From Thalassobius sp002708925 (GTDB taxonomy: Bacteria > Pseudomonadota > Alphaproteobacteria > Rhodobacterales > Rhodobacteraceae), in the NCBI RefSeq assembly GCF_049803795.1, contig NZ_JBNAGJ010000002.1, positions 62,001-126,000 on the forward strand: DNA of 64,000 nt. The letters are read 5' to 3'. Under the pieces are notes generated by a model. That model was given only the letters and a program-made list of their open reading frames with translations. It did not search any database and was not told where the DNA came from. This document shows, one piece after another, positions 34,226-43,405 of the stretch (positions are counted from its first letter, which is position 1; each line of letters begins with the position of its first letter). The position numbers and the translations under genes were made by a program.

Positions 34226-35361
34226 GCTATCTTGAATATTCCGTCAAATCCGTCCCCACTGGCATACGCAAGCTTCTGTTTCTGAACTGGCCGCTGGCGC
34301 TGCTGCTGACCTCGGTCGCCAGTATGGGGTTTTTGATGCTGTATTCGGTGGCCGGGGGATCCTTCCAGCCCTGGGCCGAGCCTCAGATGAAGCGTTTCGC
34401 CCTGGGTATGGCCGTCATGGTGGTCGTCGGCATGATTCCGATCTGGTTCTGGCGGAATATTGCGGGCGTGGGGTATCTGGGCTCGTTGGTTTTGCTGCTG
34501 GCGGTCGAATTTTTCGGCACCGTGGGCATGGGCGCACAGCGCTGGATTGATCTGGGATTCATGCGGTTGCAGCCCTCAGAGCTGACAAAAATCACCATGG
34601 TCATGCTGCTGGCCGCCTATTACGACTGGCTGCCGGTCAAGAAGGTCTCGCATCCGGTGTGGGTGGCGATCCCAGTGGCGCTGATCCTGATCCCGACGGC
34701 GCTGGTGCTCAGCCAGCCGGATCTGGGCACCTCTTTGCTGCTGGTCATCGCGGGCGGAGCGATGATGTTCTTTGCCGGGGTGCACTGGGGCTATTTCGCG
34801 GCGGTGATTGCCGCAGGCATCGGCCTGATCACGGCCGTGTTCCAATCGCGCGGCACCGGCTGGCAATTGCTGAAGGATTACCAGTACCGCCGGATTGATA
34901 CGTTTCTGGATCCCTCCAGCGATCCTCTGGGCGCGGGGTATCATATCACCCAGTCGAAAATCGCGCTGGGGTCGGGCGGCTGGGCGGGCCGAGGCTTTAT
35001 GCAGGGCACCCAGTCGCGCCTGAATTTCCTGCCGGAAAAGCACACGGATTTCATCTTTACCACCCTGGCCGAGGAATTCGGATTTCTGGGCGGGTTTTCC
35101 CTGCTGATGCTCTATGCGCTGATCATCATTTTCTGCGTTGCTGCGGCGATGGCGAATAAGGATCGGTTTTCCTCGCTTCTGACGCTGGGGATTGCGACGA
35201 CCTTCTTTTTGTTCTTTGCGGTGAACATGTCCATGGTGATGGGGCTGGCGCCGGTGGTGGGTGTGCCGCTGCCGCTGGTCAGCTATGGCGGCTCGGCGAT
35301 GCTGGTGCTGCTGGCCGCCTTTGGACTGGTACAAAGCGCTCATATTCACAGACCCAGGTAA
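34222..35361 (+). CDS. rodA: Rod shape-determining protein RodA (SEDS glycosyltransferase)
   Basis: This membrane peptidoglycan polymerase works with PBP2. Its 379 residues have about ten helices, with the family segments QPDLGTSLLL, GSGGWAGRGFMQGTQ and LPEKHTDFIFTTLAEEFGF. The conserved VGVPLPLVSYGGSAML lies near the C terminus. It ends just 4 bases before the 2-hydroxyacid dehydrogenase gene. Confidence 0.96.
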   Translation: MSYLEYSVKSVPTGIRKLLFLNWPLALLLTSVASMGFLMLYSVAGGSFQPWAEPQMKRFALGMAVMVVVGMIPIWFWRNIAGVGYLGSLVLLLAVEFFGTVGMGAQRWIDLGFMRLQPSELTKITMVMLLAAYYDWLPVKKVSHPVWVAIPVALILIPTALVLSQPDLGTSLLLVIAGGAMMFFAGVHWGYFAAVIAAGIGLITAVFQSRGTGWQLLKDYQYRRIDTFLDPSSDPLGAGYHITQSKIALGSGGWAGRGFMQGTQSRLNFLPEKHTDFIFTTLAEEFGFLGGFSLLMLYALIIIFCVAAAMANKDRFSSLLTLGIATTFFLFFAVNMSMVMGLAPVVGVPLPLVSYGGSAMLVLLAAFGLVQSAHIHRPR

Positions 35362-35365
35362 GCCC

Positions 35366-36295
35366 ATGATCAACGTAGTTTTTGCCGCGCATCCGTCACG
35401 CTGGCCGCTTTATGAACAGCCCCTGCGCACGGCCTTTGCCAAATTCGGGCTAAAGACGCAGCTGCGCACGGACATCCCCCCCGCCGAGGTGGACTATATC
35501 ATCTACGCGCCCAATTCGCCCTTGCAGGATTTCACGCCCTACACCCGCTGCAAGGCCGTGCTGAACCTGTGGGCCGGGGTCGAGGCGATCGTGGGAAATC
35601 AGACGCTCACCCAGCCTTTGGCGCGGATGGTGGATTTCGGGCTGAAACAGGGCATGACGGAATGGGTGCTGGGGCATGTGCTGCGCCATCATCTGGACAT
35701 TGATTATTTCCTGGCGCGTCAGTCCGGCGACTGGCTGCCCAAGGTGCCGCCCCTGTCGCGGGATCGTAAGGTGACGGTGCTGGGCCTGGGCGAGCTGGGC
35801 GCGGCTGCGACCACGGCGCTGGCCGGGCTGGGGTTTGACGTCACCGGCTGGAGCCGCTCGGCCAAAGCGATCCCCGGCCTGCGCTGCCTGCATGGCGCTG
35901 ACGGGCTGACTCAGGCCCTGAGCGGGGCCGAAATCGTGGTTCTGCTGCTGCCCAACACGCCCGCGACGCAGAATATCCTGAACGGCGAGACTCTGGCGCT
36001 GCTGGGGCGCGGCGCGGCCATTCTGAACCCCGGACGCGGGCCACTGATCGACGACGAGGCCCTGCTAAAGGCGCTGGCCGACGGTCAGGTGGGCCATGCC
36101 ACGCTGGATGTCTTCCGAACCGAGCCCCTGCCCGCCGATCACCCCTATTGGGCGCATCCGCAGGTGACGGTGACCCCGCATATTGCCTCGGAAACGCGGC
36201 CGGAAACCGCATCCGAGGTGATCGCAGAAAACATCCGGCGCGGCGAAAGCGGCCTGCCGCTGCTGTATCTGGTGGACCGTTCGCTGGGCTATTAG
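35366..36295 (+). CDS. D-2-hydroxyacid dehydrogenase (glyoxylate/hydroxypyruvate reductase A-like)
   Basis: This NAD(P)-dependent reductase has 309 residues and resembles the GhrA group, which reduces glyoxylate and hydroxypyruvate. The dinucleotide fold is VTVLGLGELGAAATTAL, followed by GWSRSAKAIPG, where the Arg after the second strand suggests NADPH. LLPNTPATQNILN, NPGRGPLIDDEALL, the catalytic Glu in FRTEPLP and the His in VTPHIAS are all present. ATG 35366 follows rodA by 4 bases, so it is likely carried on the rod transcript although its role is metabolic. Confidence 0.87.
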   Translation: MINVVFAAHPSRWPLYEQPLRTAFAKFGLKTQLRTDIPPAEVDYIIYAPNSPLQDFTPYTRCKAVLNLWAGVEAIVGNQTLTQPLARMVDFGLKQGMTEWVLGHVLRHHLDIDYFLARQSGDWLPKVPPLSRDRKVTVLGLGELGAAATTALAGLGFDVTGWSRSAKAIPGLRCLHGADGLTQALSGAEIVVLLLPNTPATQNILNGETLALLGRGAAILNPGRGPLIDDEALLKALADGQVGHATLDVFRTEPLPADHPYWAHPQVTVTPHIASETRPETASEVIAENIRRGESGLPLLYLVDRSLGY

Positions 36296-36317
36296 GCCCG
36301 CAAAGACCGTCCAGAGC

Positions 36318-37109
36318 TTAGTGCAAAATCGGCGGTTTGTCGGGGTCGGAACCGGGGGCCGGGCGCTGTAGCTCGGCGGCTTCTTCGGGCTGGGGCAGTT
36401 CAAAATGCAGGCCCCACTTGGCCAAGGTGCCGGCCATTTCCTCGGACGCCCGGAAAAATCCCACATCCAGCGCGCCGGCCTCAATCCCCGAGAATGTCAG
36501 CGCCTCAGAGACGGCCTTGGCCAGCGCGCCCTCGGCGCCGGGAACCGCATCGACAAAGGCCAGCAGATGCGTGCGCACGCCGGTTTCGTACAGAACCCCG
36601 ACCAGATAGGCGCTATGGGCCAGCCCGGTGGCCGTGGCCAGTTTCGCATCCAGCCCGCTGAGCAGGGATTCGGGCATCCCGACCGGCGGCGTGACCTCTT
36701 GGATTTTGGCCTCGGCCTCATCGGGGGCATTGCCCAGCGTCTCGTTCAGCCATTGGATCGCATCGGGCGGGATCAGGATCGAGGACGGCGCGACCTCAAG
36801 GTTCAGGCCCAGCCCCATGTTCTGCTGCGCCAAAAGCCCCGCAATGATCCGCCCCGACAGCGCCGCATAGGCCGCGGTTTTGCCAACGAATTCCGCCAGA
36901 CGCTCTTCGCGGTCGAACACCAAAACAAAGCTCTGACCGTCCAGCTCGAACACCTCGGGCGAGACATTCTCATCCGTTGGTTCCTCGGTCAGCAGCAGGA
37001 ATAATTCGCTATCGGCCAGACGTTCGTAAAACCTCAGGCGCGCCGCATCATCGGCGTCATTTTCGGCCATGGCGGCATGGGCGATGTCCAGGGGCGTTTG
37101 CTCAGTCAT
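36318..37109 (-). CDS. SseB family protein
   Basis: This 263-residue protein has the SseB N-terminal domain, with FYERLADSELFLLLTEEP and VFDREERLAEFV. The family was named from an enhancer of serine sensitivity in Escherichia coli; its molecular role is unknown. There is no signal peptide. It overlaps the uracil-DNA-glycosylase-like gene by 8 bases (37102-37109), which indicates an operon of two. Confidence 0.8.
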   Translation of the reverse strand: MTEQTPLDIAHAAMAENDADDAARLRFYERLADSELFLLLTEEPTDENVSPEVFELDGQSFVLVFDREERLAEFVGKTAAYAALSGRIIAGLLAQQNMGLGLNLEVAPSSILIPPDAIQWLNETLGNAPDEAEAKIQEVTPPVGMPESLLSGLDAKLATATGLAHSAYLVGVLYETGVRTHLLAFVDAVPGAEGALAKAVSEALTFSGIEAGALDVGFFRASEEMAGTLAKWGLHFELPQPEEAAELQRPAPGSDPDKPPILH

Positions 37110-37689
37110 TCATAACCCTTTGAATTTGTGTGCGCAGCTGGGGCAGCAGATCGGTTTCAAACCACGGATTGCGGCGCAGCCAAGCGGTATTGCGCCAGGA
37201 CGGATGAGGCAAGGGGAAAACGCCCGGCGCGTGGTCGCGCCAGGATTTAACCCGCTCGGTCACGGAAACCCGCCCGCCCAGATGAAACTGCTGAGCATGG
37301 GCTCCGATCAGAACGGTCAGCCGGATGTTGGTGAAACTGTCCAGAATTCTGCCGTGCCATGTCTGCCCACACAGTTTCGGCGGCGGCAGATCGGCCTTGC
37401 GCGCGTCATAGCCGGGGAAACAAAACGCCATCGGCACAAAGCCCACGCGGGATTTGTCATAGAAGGCGTCCTTGTCCAGACCCAGCCAATCGCGCAGCCG
37501 ATCCCCCGAGGCATCGTTGAACGGCATCCCGGTTTCATGCACCCGCAACCCCGGAGCCTGCCCCGCAATCAGCACCCGCGCCTGGGGGCGGAACCACACC
37601 ACCGGATTCGGCGCGTGCCGTGTGTGGGTCGCGGCGAAACGATCCCGGCACAGGCGGCAGCGCTGAATTTCCTCGGTCAGATCGGACAT
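37102..37689 (-). CDS. Uracil-DNA glycosylase family protein
   Basis: This 195-residue protein has the uracil-DNA glycosylase superfamily fold. Motif 1 is visible as G-Q-A-P-G-x-x-x-x-x-x-G-M-P-F at about residues 43-57, with the phosphate-contact motif PHPSWRN near the C terminus, and an N-terminal Cys pair (CRLC). The group is a compact YbhJ-like type rather than the classic Ung. The precise substrate is uncertain, but DNA base-excision repair is the best guess. Confidence 0.78.
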   Translation of the reverse strand: MSDLTEEIQRCRLCRDRFAATHTRHAPNPVVWFRPQARVLIAGQAPGLRVHETGMPFNDASGDRLRDWLGLDKDAFYDKSRVGFVPMAFCFPGYDARKADLPPPKLCGQTWHGRILDSFTNIRLTVLIGAHAQQFHLGGRVSVTERVKSWRDHAPGVFPLPHPSWRNTAWLRRNPWFETDLLPQLRTQIQRVMND

Positions 37690-37866
37690 GCACAGCGGTA
37701 TAGAGACCTGCCGCCGCTCTGTAACCCCGCCGCGCCAGGGAATTCAGTCACAATTACGCGGAAATCGGTATTTTCCGTCCACATTTTCCGGCTTTCGGTT
37801 GCTGACATGGGCCAAATATCCTAGGTCTCGCCTCGATCCGAATAACGAAGACGACAGGGCCCCCGA

Positions 37867-39114
37867 ATGTATCGCGTTTGGAACTTTATCACGAACTACT
37901 CGCTGCTTTTGATCTTTGGTGCGCTGATCGCACTGGTCTGGGCAAACACAAACCCCGAAAGCTATCACCATTTCGTCGAGTTCCCCATCTGGGATCACGC
38001 CCCCATCGGGCATCTGCATGATGGGCACCGCACGCTGACGCTGCATTATCTGGTGAACGATGTGCTGATGGCGTTTTTCTTTGCCATCGCCGCCAAAGAA
38101 GTCTGGGAGGCCGTGATCCTGAAAAACGGCTCGCTGCGCGGGAAAAAGGCGGCCACGCCGCTGATCGCGACGGCCGGCGGCATGTTCGGCCCCATCGCGG
38201 TTTATCTGGGTCTGGCGCTGTTTTTGGGCTCGGATACCTATGAGGCGGTGAAAAACGGCTGGGCCATCCCCACGGCCACCGACATTGCCTTTTCCTATCT
38301 GGTGGGCCGTCTGGTGTTCGGCGCAGGGCACCCCGCCGTGCGTTTCCTGCTGCTGCTGGCCATCGCGGATGATGCGGCGGGCCTGATCATTCTGGCGATC
38401 TTCTACCCCTCGGGCGAGCTGGCGCCGGAATGGCTGCTGGTCTCTCTGGCGGCGGCTGTGGCCGTGTTTGCGCTGTTCAACTGGCTGCCCCGGCATCTGG
38501 ATCGCGGCAACCAGGATCGTCCGAATTCGACCTGGGTGCGTCAGAAAATCAGCTTCTGGCCCTATCTGATTGCGGGCTGCATCAGCTGGTATGGCTTTAT
38601 GCGCGCGGGGATTCACCCTGCCCTTGGCCTGCTGCCGATCGTTCCCACGATTCCCCACGCCGACCGTGCCTTTGGGATCTTCAGCGAGGCCGAGCAATAC
38701 CTGACCGACCTTCTGAACTATATCGAGCACGCGCTGAAACACCCCGTCGAGATTGTGCTGTTCTTCTTCGGCCTTCTGAACGCGGGCGTGGAATTCTCGG
38801 CCATTTCCGAGCCGACCTGGCTGGTGCTGGCCGGTCTGCTGATCGGCAAGCCCATCGGCGTTCTGATCATGGGGATCATCGGCGCGCACATCCTGCGCTT
38901 TGGCCTGCCCGAGGGGATGCGCACAATTGACCTGTTCGTGATCGGCTGCGTTGCCGCGATCGGCTTTACCGTGTCGCTGTTTGTGGCCTCGGTTGCCTTC
39001 CCGGGTGGCCCGGTTCAGGACGCCGCCAAGATGGGCGCACTGTTCAGCTTTGGTGCGGCCGGGGTCTCGATCCTGGCGGGAATGCTGTGCCGCGTGCAGA
39101 AACGACAGCTCTGA
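37867..39114 (+). CDS. nhaA: Na+/H+ antiporter NhaA
   Basis: This inner-membrane antiporter expels Na+ or Li+ in exchange for protons (415 residues, about 12 helices). The ion-binding aspartates are in LLAIADDAAGLIIL, the unwound helix motif in WAIPTATDIAFSYLVG, and the pH-sensor-type N-terminal region is present. The 177 bases upstream have no gene and no clear promoter. A hairpin follows the stop. Confidence 0.95.
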   Translation: MYRVWNFITNYSLLLIFGALIALVWANTNPESYHHFVEFPIWDHAPIGHLHDGHRTLTLHYLVNDVLMAFFFAIAAKEVWEAVILKNGSLRGKKAATPLIATAGGMFGPIAVYLGLALFLGSDTYEAVKNGWAIPTATDIAFSYLVGRLVFGAGHPAVRFLLLLAIADDAAGLIILAIFYPSGELAPEWLLVSLAAAVAVFALFNWLPRHLDRGNQDRPNSTWVRQKISFWPYLIAGCISWYGFMRAGIHPALGLLPIVPTIPHADRAFGIFSEAEQYLTDLLNYIEHALKHPVEIVLFFFGLLNAGVEFSAISEPTWLVLAGLLIGKPIGVLIMGIIGAHILRFGLPEGMRTIDLFVIGCVAAIGFTVSLFVASVAFPGGPVQDAAKMGALFSFGAAGVSILAGMLCRVQKRQL

Positions 39115-39141
39115 TTCCCTGACAAACCTTCAACTTTTTGC

Positions 39142-39177
39142 GAAACCGGCTTCGAATTGGGGCCGGTTTCCGCTTTA
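39142..39177 (+). terminator. Hairpin after nhaA
   Basis: GAAACCGGC (39142-39150) pairs perfectly with GCCGGTTTC (39162-39170) and is followed by CGCTTTACT. The tail is weak in T, so termination may be partial. Confidence 0.6.
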
Positions 39178-39305
39178 CTGAGCCTTAATTTTGCCTAGAA
39201 AAATTGTAATATGTGTCTCTGTTCCAACATCGGCCATGAATAAGGTTAATCTCGTCGTAAGACACACCCGGTATTGAGAACGGCAGAGCAGCACCGGAGC
39301 CAGTC

Positions 39306-39965
39306 ATGCTGGAGTTCGAAAATGTCAGCAAGTCCTTCTGGACGGGAACGCAGCGCAAGGTCATCCTTGAGCGTGTGTCTTTCCGTGTGGAAATCGGCGA
39401 GTCGATGGGCATTCTGGCGCCCAACGGCACGGGCAAGACGACTCTAATCAACATGATGGCCGGGCTGGAAAAACCCGACGAGGGCGTCATCCGACGCACC
39501 TGTAATGTCAGCTTTCCGCTGGGGTTCATGGGCGGCGTCGTCGGCAAGCATTCCGCCATGGAAAACAGCCGCTATATCGCGCGCCTTTACGGCCTGGACC
39601 CCGATTATATCGAGGCGTTCTGCCGCTGGCTGTGCGGTCTGGGCGAATATTTCGACCAGCCTCTGGGCACCTACAGTTCCGGAATGCGCGCGCGTTTTTC
39701 CTTTGCCCTTATGCTGGCGCTGGATTTCGATATATATCTGATTGACGAAGGTATGCCCAGTTCGACAGATGTCGAATTCAATAAGAAAGCCGGGGATATT
39801 CTGCGCGAACGGCTGCGGACGACGACGGTGATCATTGTCTCGCACCAGCCCAAAACGCTGGAAAAATTCGCGCGTTCTGCCGGCGTTCTGATGAACGGTA
39901 AGCTGCATATGTTCGACACCTTGGAAGAGGCGAAAAGGCTGTATGACTACGAAACCCAAGGCTAA
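39306..39965 (+). CDS. Polysaccharide export ABC transporter ATPase (KpsT-like)
   Basis: This 219-residue ATPase is of the capsule or O-polysaccharide exporter type. The Walker A is A-P-N-G-T-G-K-T-T, the signature YSSGMRARF and the Walker B IYLIDEG, and the switch His is in VIIVSHQPKTL. The short size and SSGMRARFSFAL fit KpsT/Wzt N-terminal ATPases that power export through a KpsM-type permease. It overlaps the KpsE-like gene by 23 bases. No permease gene is next to it. The 190 bases upstream are AT-rich relative to the rest and include TTAATT-N16-TAATAT, a candidate promoter. Confidence 0.86.
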   Translation: MLEFENVSKSFWTGTQRKVILERVSFRVEIGESMGILAPNGTGKTTLINMMAGLEKPDEGVIRRTCNVSFPLGFMGGVVGKHSAMENSRYIARLYGLDPDYIEAFCRWLCGLGEYFDQPLGTYSSGMRARFSFALMLALDFDIYLIDEGMPSSTDVEFNKKAGDILRERLRTTTVIIVSHQPKTLEKFARSAGVLMNGKLHMFDTLEEAKRLYDYETQG

Positions 39966-41676
39966 GAAATTCCGCGTCCGCCGCAGTCAGCCGCTCGCCA
40001 TGGGCGGCCATCCCAGTGCGGCCTCCGAAGCGCTGGCCACGCCGTTCCCGGCAGCTGAGCCCGCACCAGAGCCCGTGCAAGAGCCCCCCGCCGCAGGCAA
40101 CAGCGTGCGCAGCCATCTAAGTGCCGTTCGGAACGAAGCAAACGCCGCGCGCGCGCAAGAAACGGCGCAGCCGCCCGCCTTGGAAACCGCCCCCGAAACG
40201 GCGAAAAACCCGACAGACATCGCTTCACCCCAGCAAACAAAGGCCGAAAATTCCATCGACGGGATTCGCCGCGAAGGGCTGACCGGGCGCCAATTGCGCA
40301 TGGCGCGGCGGGTGGCGCAGAAACACGGGCTGGCGCCGACCTCGGATTTCGATGCCGTGCGCCTGCTGCGCGCCAAGGGGATTGATCCGTTCCAGCGCTC
40401 GAACATGCTGGAGCTGGTCGCGCCACAAGAACAATCGCCCGCCACCGTCGCGCAGCCACAGATTCAGCTACCGCAGACCGTGCCTGTGGAAAAGCCGCAG
40501 TTGCCCTCGACCGAGCTGAGCCCCGCCGAACGGCGCGTGCAGGAAATCAGTGACATTCAGCGCGATATTGCCCGCCGACGCCGGCGCAAATCCATGCTGC
40601 TGCTATCGCGCCTGGCGTTCTTTGTGTTGCTGCCGACCCTATTGATGGGCTGGTATTTCTTTCGCGTTGCGACGCCCATGTATGCCACCAAATCCGAGTT
40701 TCTGATCCTTGAGGCGGACGCTGTGGGTGGCTCGGCCCTGGGCGGGCTGCTCAGCGGCACACAATTCGCCACCAACCAGGACGCGATCGCCGTCCAGAGC
40801 TATCTGCAATCGCGCGACGCCATGCTGAGACTAGAGCAAGACATTGGTTTCAAAGCGCATTTTTCACAAGACTGGATTGACCCGATCCAGCGGCTTGAAC
40901 CCGGTGCCTCGGATGAGGCGGCCTACTCGATCTTCAAAAACAACGTGAAAATCGGCTATGATCCAACCGAAGGCGTCATCCGCATGGAAGTCGCCGCCGC
41001 CGACCCCGCAGTCAGCACAGAGTTTTCCGAACATCTGATTTCCTATGCCGAGGAACGGGTGGACGACCTGTCGCGGCGCAAGCGCGAGGACCAGATGAAA
41101 GAGGCCCGCGCCAGCCTGGACGAGGCCAAACGCGAACGACGCGAGGCGCAGATCCGGCTTGTGAAACTGCAAGAGGGCACTTTGCTGGATCCAGAAGGCG
41201 AGATCGCCAGCATTCGGGCCCTGATGAATAATGTCGAACTGCAATTGCAGGAAAAAGAGCTGCAACTCCAGACGCTGCTGAACAATGCGCGCCCCTCGAA
41301 ACCCCGTGTTGACGCGCTGCGAACCGAAATCCGGCTGCTCAAGGACGAACTGGCCAAGCAAAGCGCGCGCCTGACACAGGCCTCCGCTGGCGAATCCTCT
41401 CTGGCGGCCAAAGCCGCGCAAATCCAGATCGCTCAGGCGGATCTGGCAACCGCCGATCTGTTCCTGCAATCCGCCCTGCAAAATGAAAAGCAGACCGCGC
41501 AAGAGGCCAACCGCCAGGTCCGTTACCTGACCACCAGCGTGCGCCCCGTTGCGCCGGATGATCCGACCTATCCGCGCGCGTTCGAGAACACGCTGCTGGC
41601 GTTTCTGATCTTCTCGGGGATCTATCTGATGGTGTCGCTGACCGCGTCAATCCTGCGCGAGCAAGTCTCGACCTGA
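39943..41676 (+). CDS. KpsE-like capsule export inner-membrane protein (PCP-3 family)
   Basis: This 577-residue polysaccharide co-polymerase/export protein bridges the periplasm in capsule export. A long cytoplasmic N-terminal region (about 220 residues) is Ala/Pro/Gln-rich at first, then contains GLTGRQLRMARRVAQKHGL and GIDPFQRSNMLELV. A first membrane helix (FFVLLPTLLMGWYFF), a periplasmic region with YATKSEFLILEAD, a long coiled coil (about residues 370-530, rich in Glu, Lys, Arg and Leu) and a C-terminal helix (LLAFLIFSGIYLMVSLTASIL) follow. KpsE homologues are nearer 380 residues, so the N-terminal extension is notable. Confidence 0.84.
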   Translation: MTTKPKAKKFRVRRSQPLAMGGHPSAASEALATPFPAAEPAPEPVQEPPAAGNSVRSHLSAVRNEANAARAQETAQPPALETAPETAKNPTDIASPQQTKAENSIDGIRREGLTGRQLRMARRVAQKHGLAPTSDFDAVRLLRAKGIDPFQRSNMLELVAPQEQSPATVAQPQIQLPQTVPVEKPQLPSTELSPAERRVQEISDIQRDIARRRRRKSMLLLSRLAFFVLLPTLLMGWYFFRVATPMYATKSEFLILEADAVGGSALGGLLSGTQFATNQDAIAVQSYLQSRDAMLRLEQDIGFKAHFSQDWIDPIQRLEPGASDEAAYSIFKNNVKIGYDPTEGVIRMEVAAADPAVSTEFSEHLISYAEERVDDLSRRKREDQMKEARASLDEAKRERREAQIRLVKLQEGTLLDPEGEIASIRALMNNVELQLQEKELQLQTLLNNARPSKPRVDALRTEIRLLKDELAKQSARLTQASAGESSLAAKAAQIQIAQADLATADLFLQSALQNEKQTAQEANRQVRYLTTSVRPVAPDDPTYPRAFENTLLAFLIFSGIYLMVSLTASILREQVST

Positions 41677-41686
41677 CAGGAGTGCT

Positions 41687-41714
41687 CGGTTTTTCGCCAA
41701 AGGCCCAAAAACCG
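41687..41714 (+). terminator. Weak hairpin after the KpsE-like gene
   Basis: CGGTTTTT (41687-41694) pairs with AAAAACCG (41707-41714), a perfect 8-bp stem with a 12-base loop. The stem is A-T rich and has no T tail after it, so termination strength is doubtful. Confidence 0.35.
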
Positions 41715-41812
41715 CGCAGTTCCGCATTGCAGGAATGTTGTAATTCCCCTTTATGGGGGGCATACCGGACTCCAGTTCAACAAATTTTCAGATTTCAAAA
41801 AGTGAGATCAAA

Positions 41813-43309
41813 GTGACCAAACCAATTTATGACGTCACCCCGAATACGTGGGAATTCCTGAAATCTCCGATGATCAAGCCCACAGGGTTTCGCGAATATG
41901 ACGCGCGCTGGAAATTCCCCGATGAGATCAACCTGCCCGGCATGACCGCCCTGGGCCTGGGGATCGGCACGCAGATGCGCAAACATGGGCTGGAGCCCGT
42001 GATCGCCGTCGGCAACGATTATCGCGACTATTCGCTGGCGATAAAAAATGCGCTGGTGATCGGCCTGATGCAGGCCGGCATTCAGGCCAAGGACATCGGC
42101 CCCTGCATCACGCCCATGGCCTATTTCAGCCAGTTCCACCTGGATGCGCCCGCCGTGGCCATGGTCACCGCCAGCCACAACCCGAACGGCTGGACCGGCG
42201 TGAAAATGGGCTTCCAGCGCCCGCTGACCCACGGCCCCGATGAAATGGCCGAACTGAAAGACATCGTGCTGAACGGCAAAGGCGAACCGGCCCCCGGCGG
42301 CAAGTACGAATTCGTCGATGGCGTCTGGGATGCCTATATGGATGACCTGGTGGGCGACTTCAAAATGTCCCGCAAGCTCAAGGTCGTCTGCGCCACCGGC
42401 AACGGCACCGCCGCCGCCTTTGGCCCCGCCCTGTTCGAACGCCTGGGCGTCGAGATGGTGGATAGCCACAACACGCTGGACTACACTTTCCCGAATTACA
42501 ACCCGAACCCAGAAGCCATGGAAATGCTGCATGACATGGCCGACAGCGTAAAGGCATCGGGCGCCGATTTCGCCCTGGGTTTCGACGGTGACGGCGACCG
42601 CTGCGGCGTTGTCGATGATGAGGGCGAAGAGATTTTCGCCGATAAGGTCGGCGTCATCATGGCCCGCGATCTGGCCAAGCTCTACCCCGGCTCGACCTTC
42701 GTCGCGGATGTGAAATCCACCGGCCTGTTTGCCTCGGATCCTGAACTGCAAAAACACGATATCAAGGCCGACTACTGGAAAACCGGCCACAGCCATATGA
42801 AACGCCGCGTGCACGCGCTTGGCGCTCTGGCGGGCTTTGAAAAATCCGGGCACTACTTCTTGGCCGAACCGATTGGCCGCGGCTACGATGACGGGATGCG
42901 CGTCGCTGTTGAGATCTGCAAACTGATGGATCGCAACCCCGACATGTCCATGTCCGACCTGCGCAAAGCCCTGCCCAAAACCTGGTCCACGCCAACCATG
43001 TCCCCCTATGCCGCGGACGAGGAAAAATACGACATCCTTGACCGTATCGTACAAAAACTGGTGGCCAAGGCAGATGCAGGCGAAACCTTCGCCGGCCAGC
43101 CCATCAAAGAGGTCGTCACCGTAAATGGCGCCCGCGTGATCCTGGAAAACGGCTCCTGGGGCCTGGTCCGCGCCTCCTCGAACACCCCCAATCTGGTGGT
43201 GGTCTGCGAAAGCAGCACCAGCGAAGACGAAATGCGCGCCATCTTCGCCGAACTCGACACGGTGATCCAGACAGAACCCGGCGTCGGCGAATACGACCAG
43301 AAAATCTAA
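41813..43309 (+). CDS. Phosphomannomutase/phosphoglucomutase
   Basis: This alpha-D-phosphohexomutase has about 498 residues and interconverts mannose or glucose 1- and 6-phosphates for nucleotide-sugar synthesis. The catalytic serine loop is VTASHNPNGW, the metal loop DGDGDRCG, the sugar-specificity loop EKSGHYFLAEP (GEMSG-like) and the phosphate loop RASSNTPNL. The start is most likely GTG 41813, where GAG lies about 8 bases upstream; ATG 41753 would add 20 residues with no homology. It follows the capsule-export pair, a fitting supplier of sugar precursors. Confidence 0.92.
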   Translation: MTKPIYDVTPNTWEFLKSPMIKPTGFREYDARWKFPDEINLPGMTALGLGIGTQMRKHGLEPVIAVGNDYRDYSLAIKNALVIGLMQAGIQAKDIGPCITPMAYFSQFHLDAPAVAMVTASHNPNGWTGVKMGFQRPLTHGPDEMAELKDIVLNGKGEPAPGGKYEFVDGVWDAYMDDLVGDFKMSRKLKVVCATGNGTAAAFGPALFERLGVEMVDSHNTLDYTFPNYNPNPEAMEMLHDMADSVKASGADFALGFDGDGDRCGVVDDEGEEIFADKVGVIMARDLAKLYPGSTFVADVKSTGLFASDPELQKHDIKADYWKTGHSHMKRRVHALGALAGFEKSGHYFLAEPIGRGYDDGMRVAVEICKLMDRNPDMSMSDLRKALPKTWSTPTMSPYAADEEKYDILDRIVQKLVAKADAGETFAGQPIKEVVTVNGARVILENGSWGLVRASSNTPNLVVVCESSTSEDEMRAIFAELDTVIQTEPGVGEYDQKI

Positions 43310-43316
43310 AAACAAA

Positions 43317-43349
43317 GGCCCGGCACTCCCCGCCGGGCCTCTTTCTTTG
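43317..43349 (+). terminator. Terminator after the phosphomannomutase
   Basis: GGCCCGGC (43317-43324) and GCCGGGCC (43332-43339) form a perfect 8-bp stem, followed by TCTTTCTTT. It starts 8 bases after the stop. Confidence 0.88.
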
Positions 43350-43405
43350 CTCTCGAAAATACTCTGGGGGTGAATGGCCGCAGGCCAGAGGGGGCAACGC
43401 CCCCT
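43341..43405. repeat. Intergenic repeat motif with two hairpins
   Basis: CTTTCTTTGCTCTCGAAAAT followed by ACTC and GGGGG, then GGCC-GCA-GGCC and GGGGGC-AAC-GCCCCC, ends at the stop of the M3 peptidase gene. The first 24 bases recur at 47003-47024 with few changes. The terminal hairpin probably ends the minus-strand peptidase transcript. I recall similar words between genes of other Roseobacter-group genomes, but this needs a search. Confidence 0.55.

Noticed and set aside
37690..37866. Possible lithium/sodium (nhaA-type) riboswitch upstream of nhaA
   Set aside because: The family is known from related bacteria, but I cannot recognise its conserved core here. A covariance-model scan would decide; without it there is no support.
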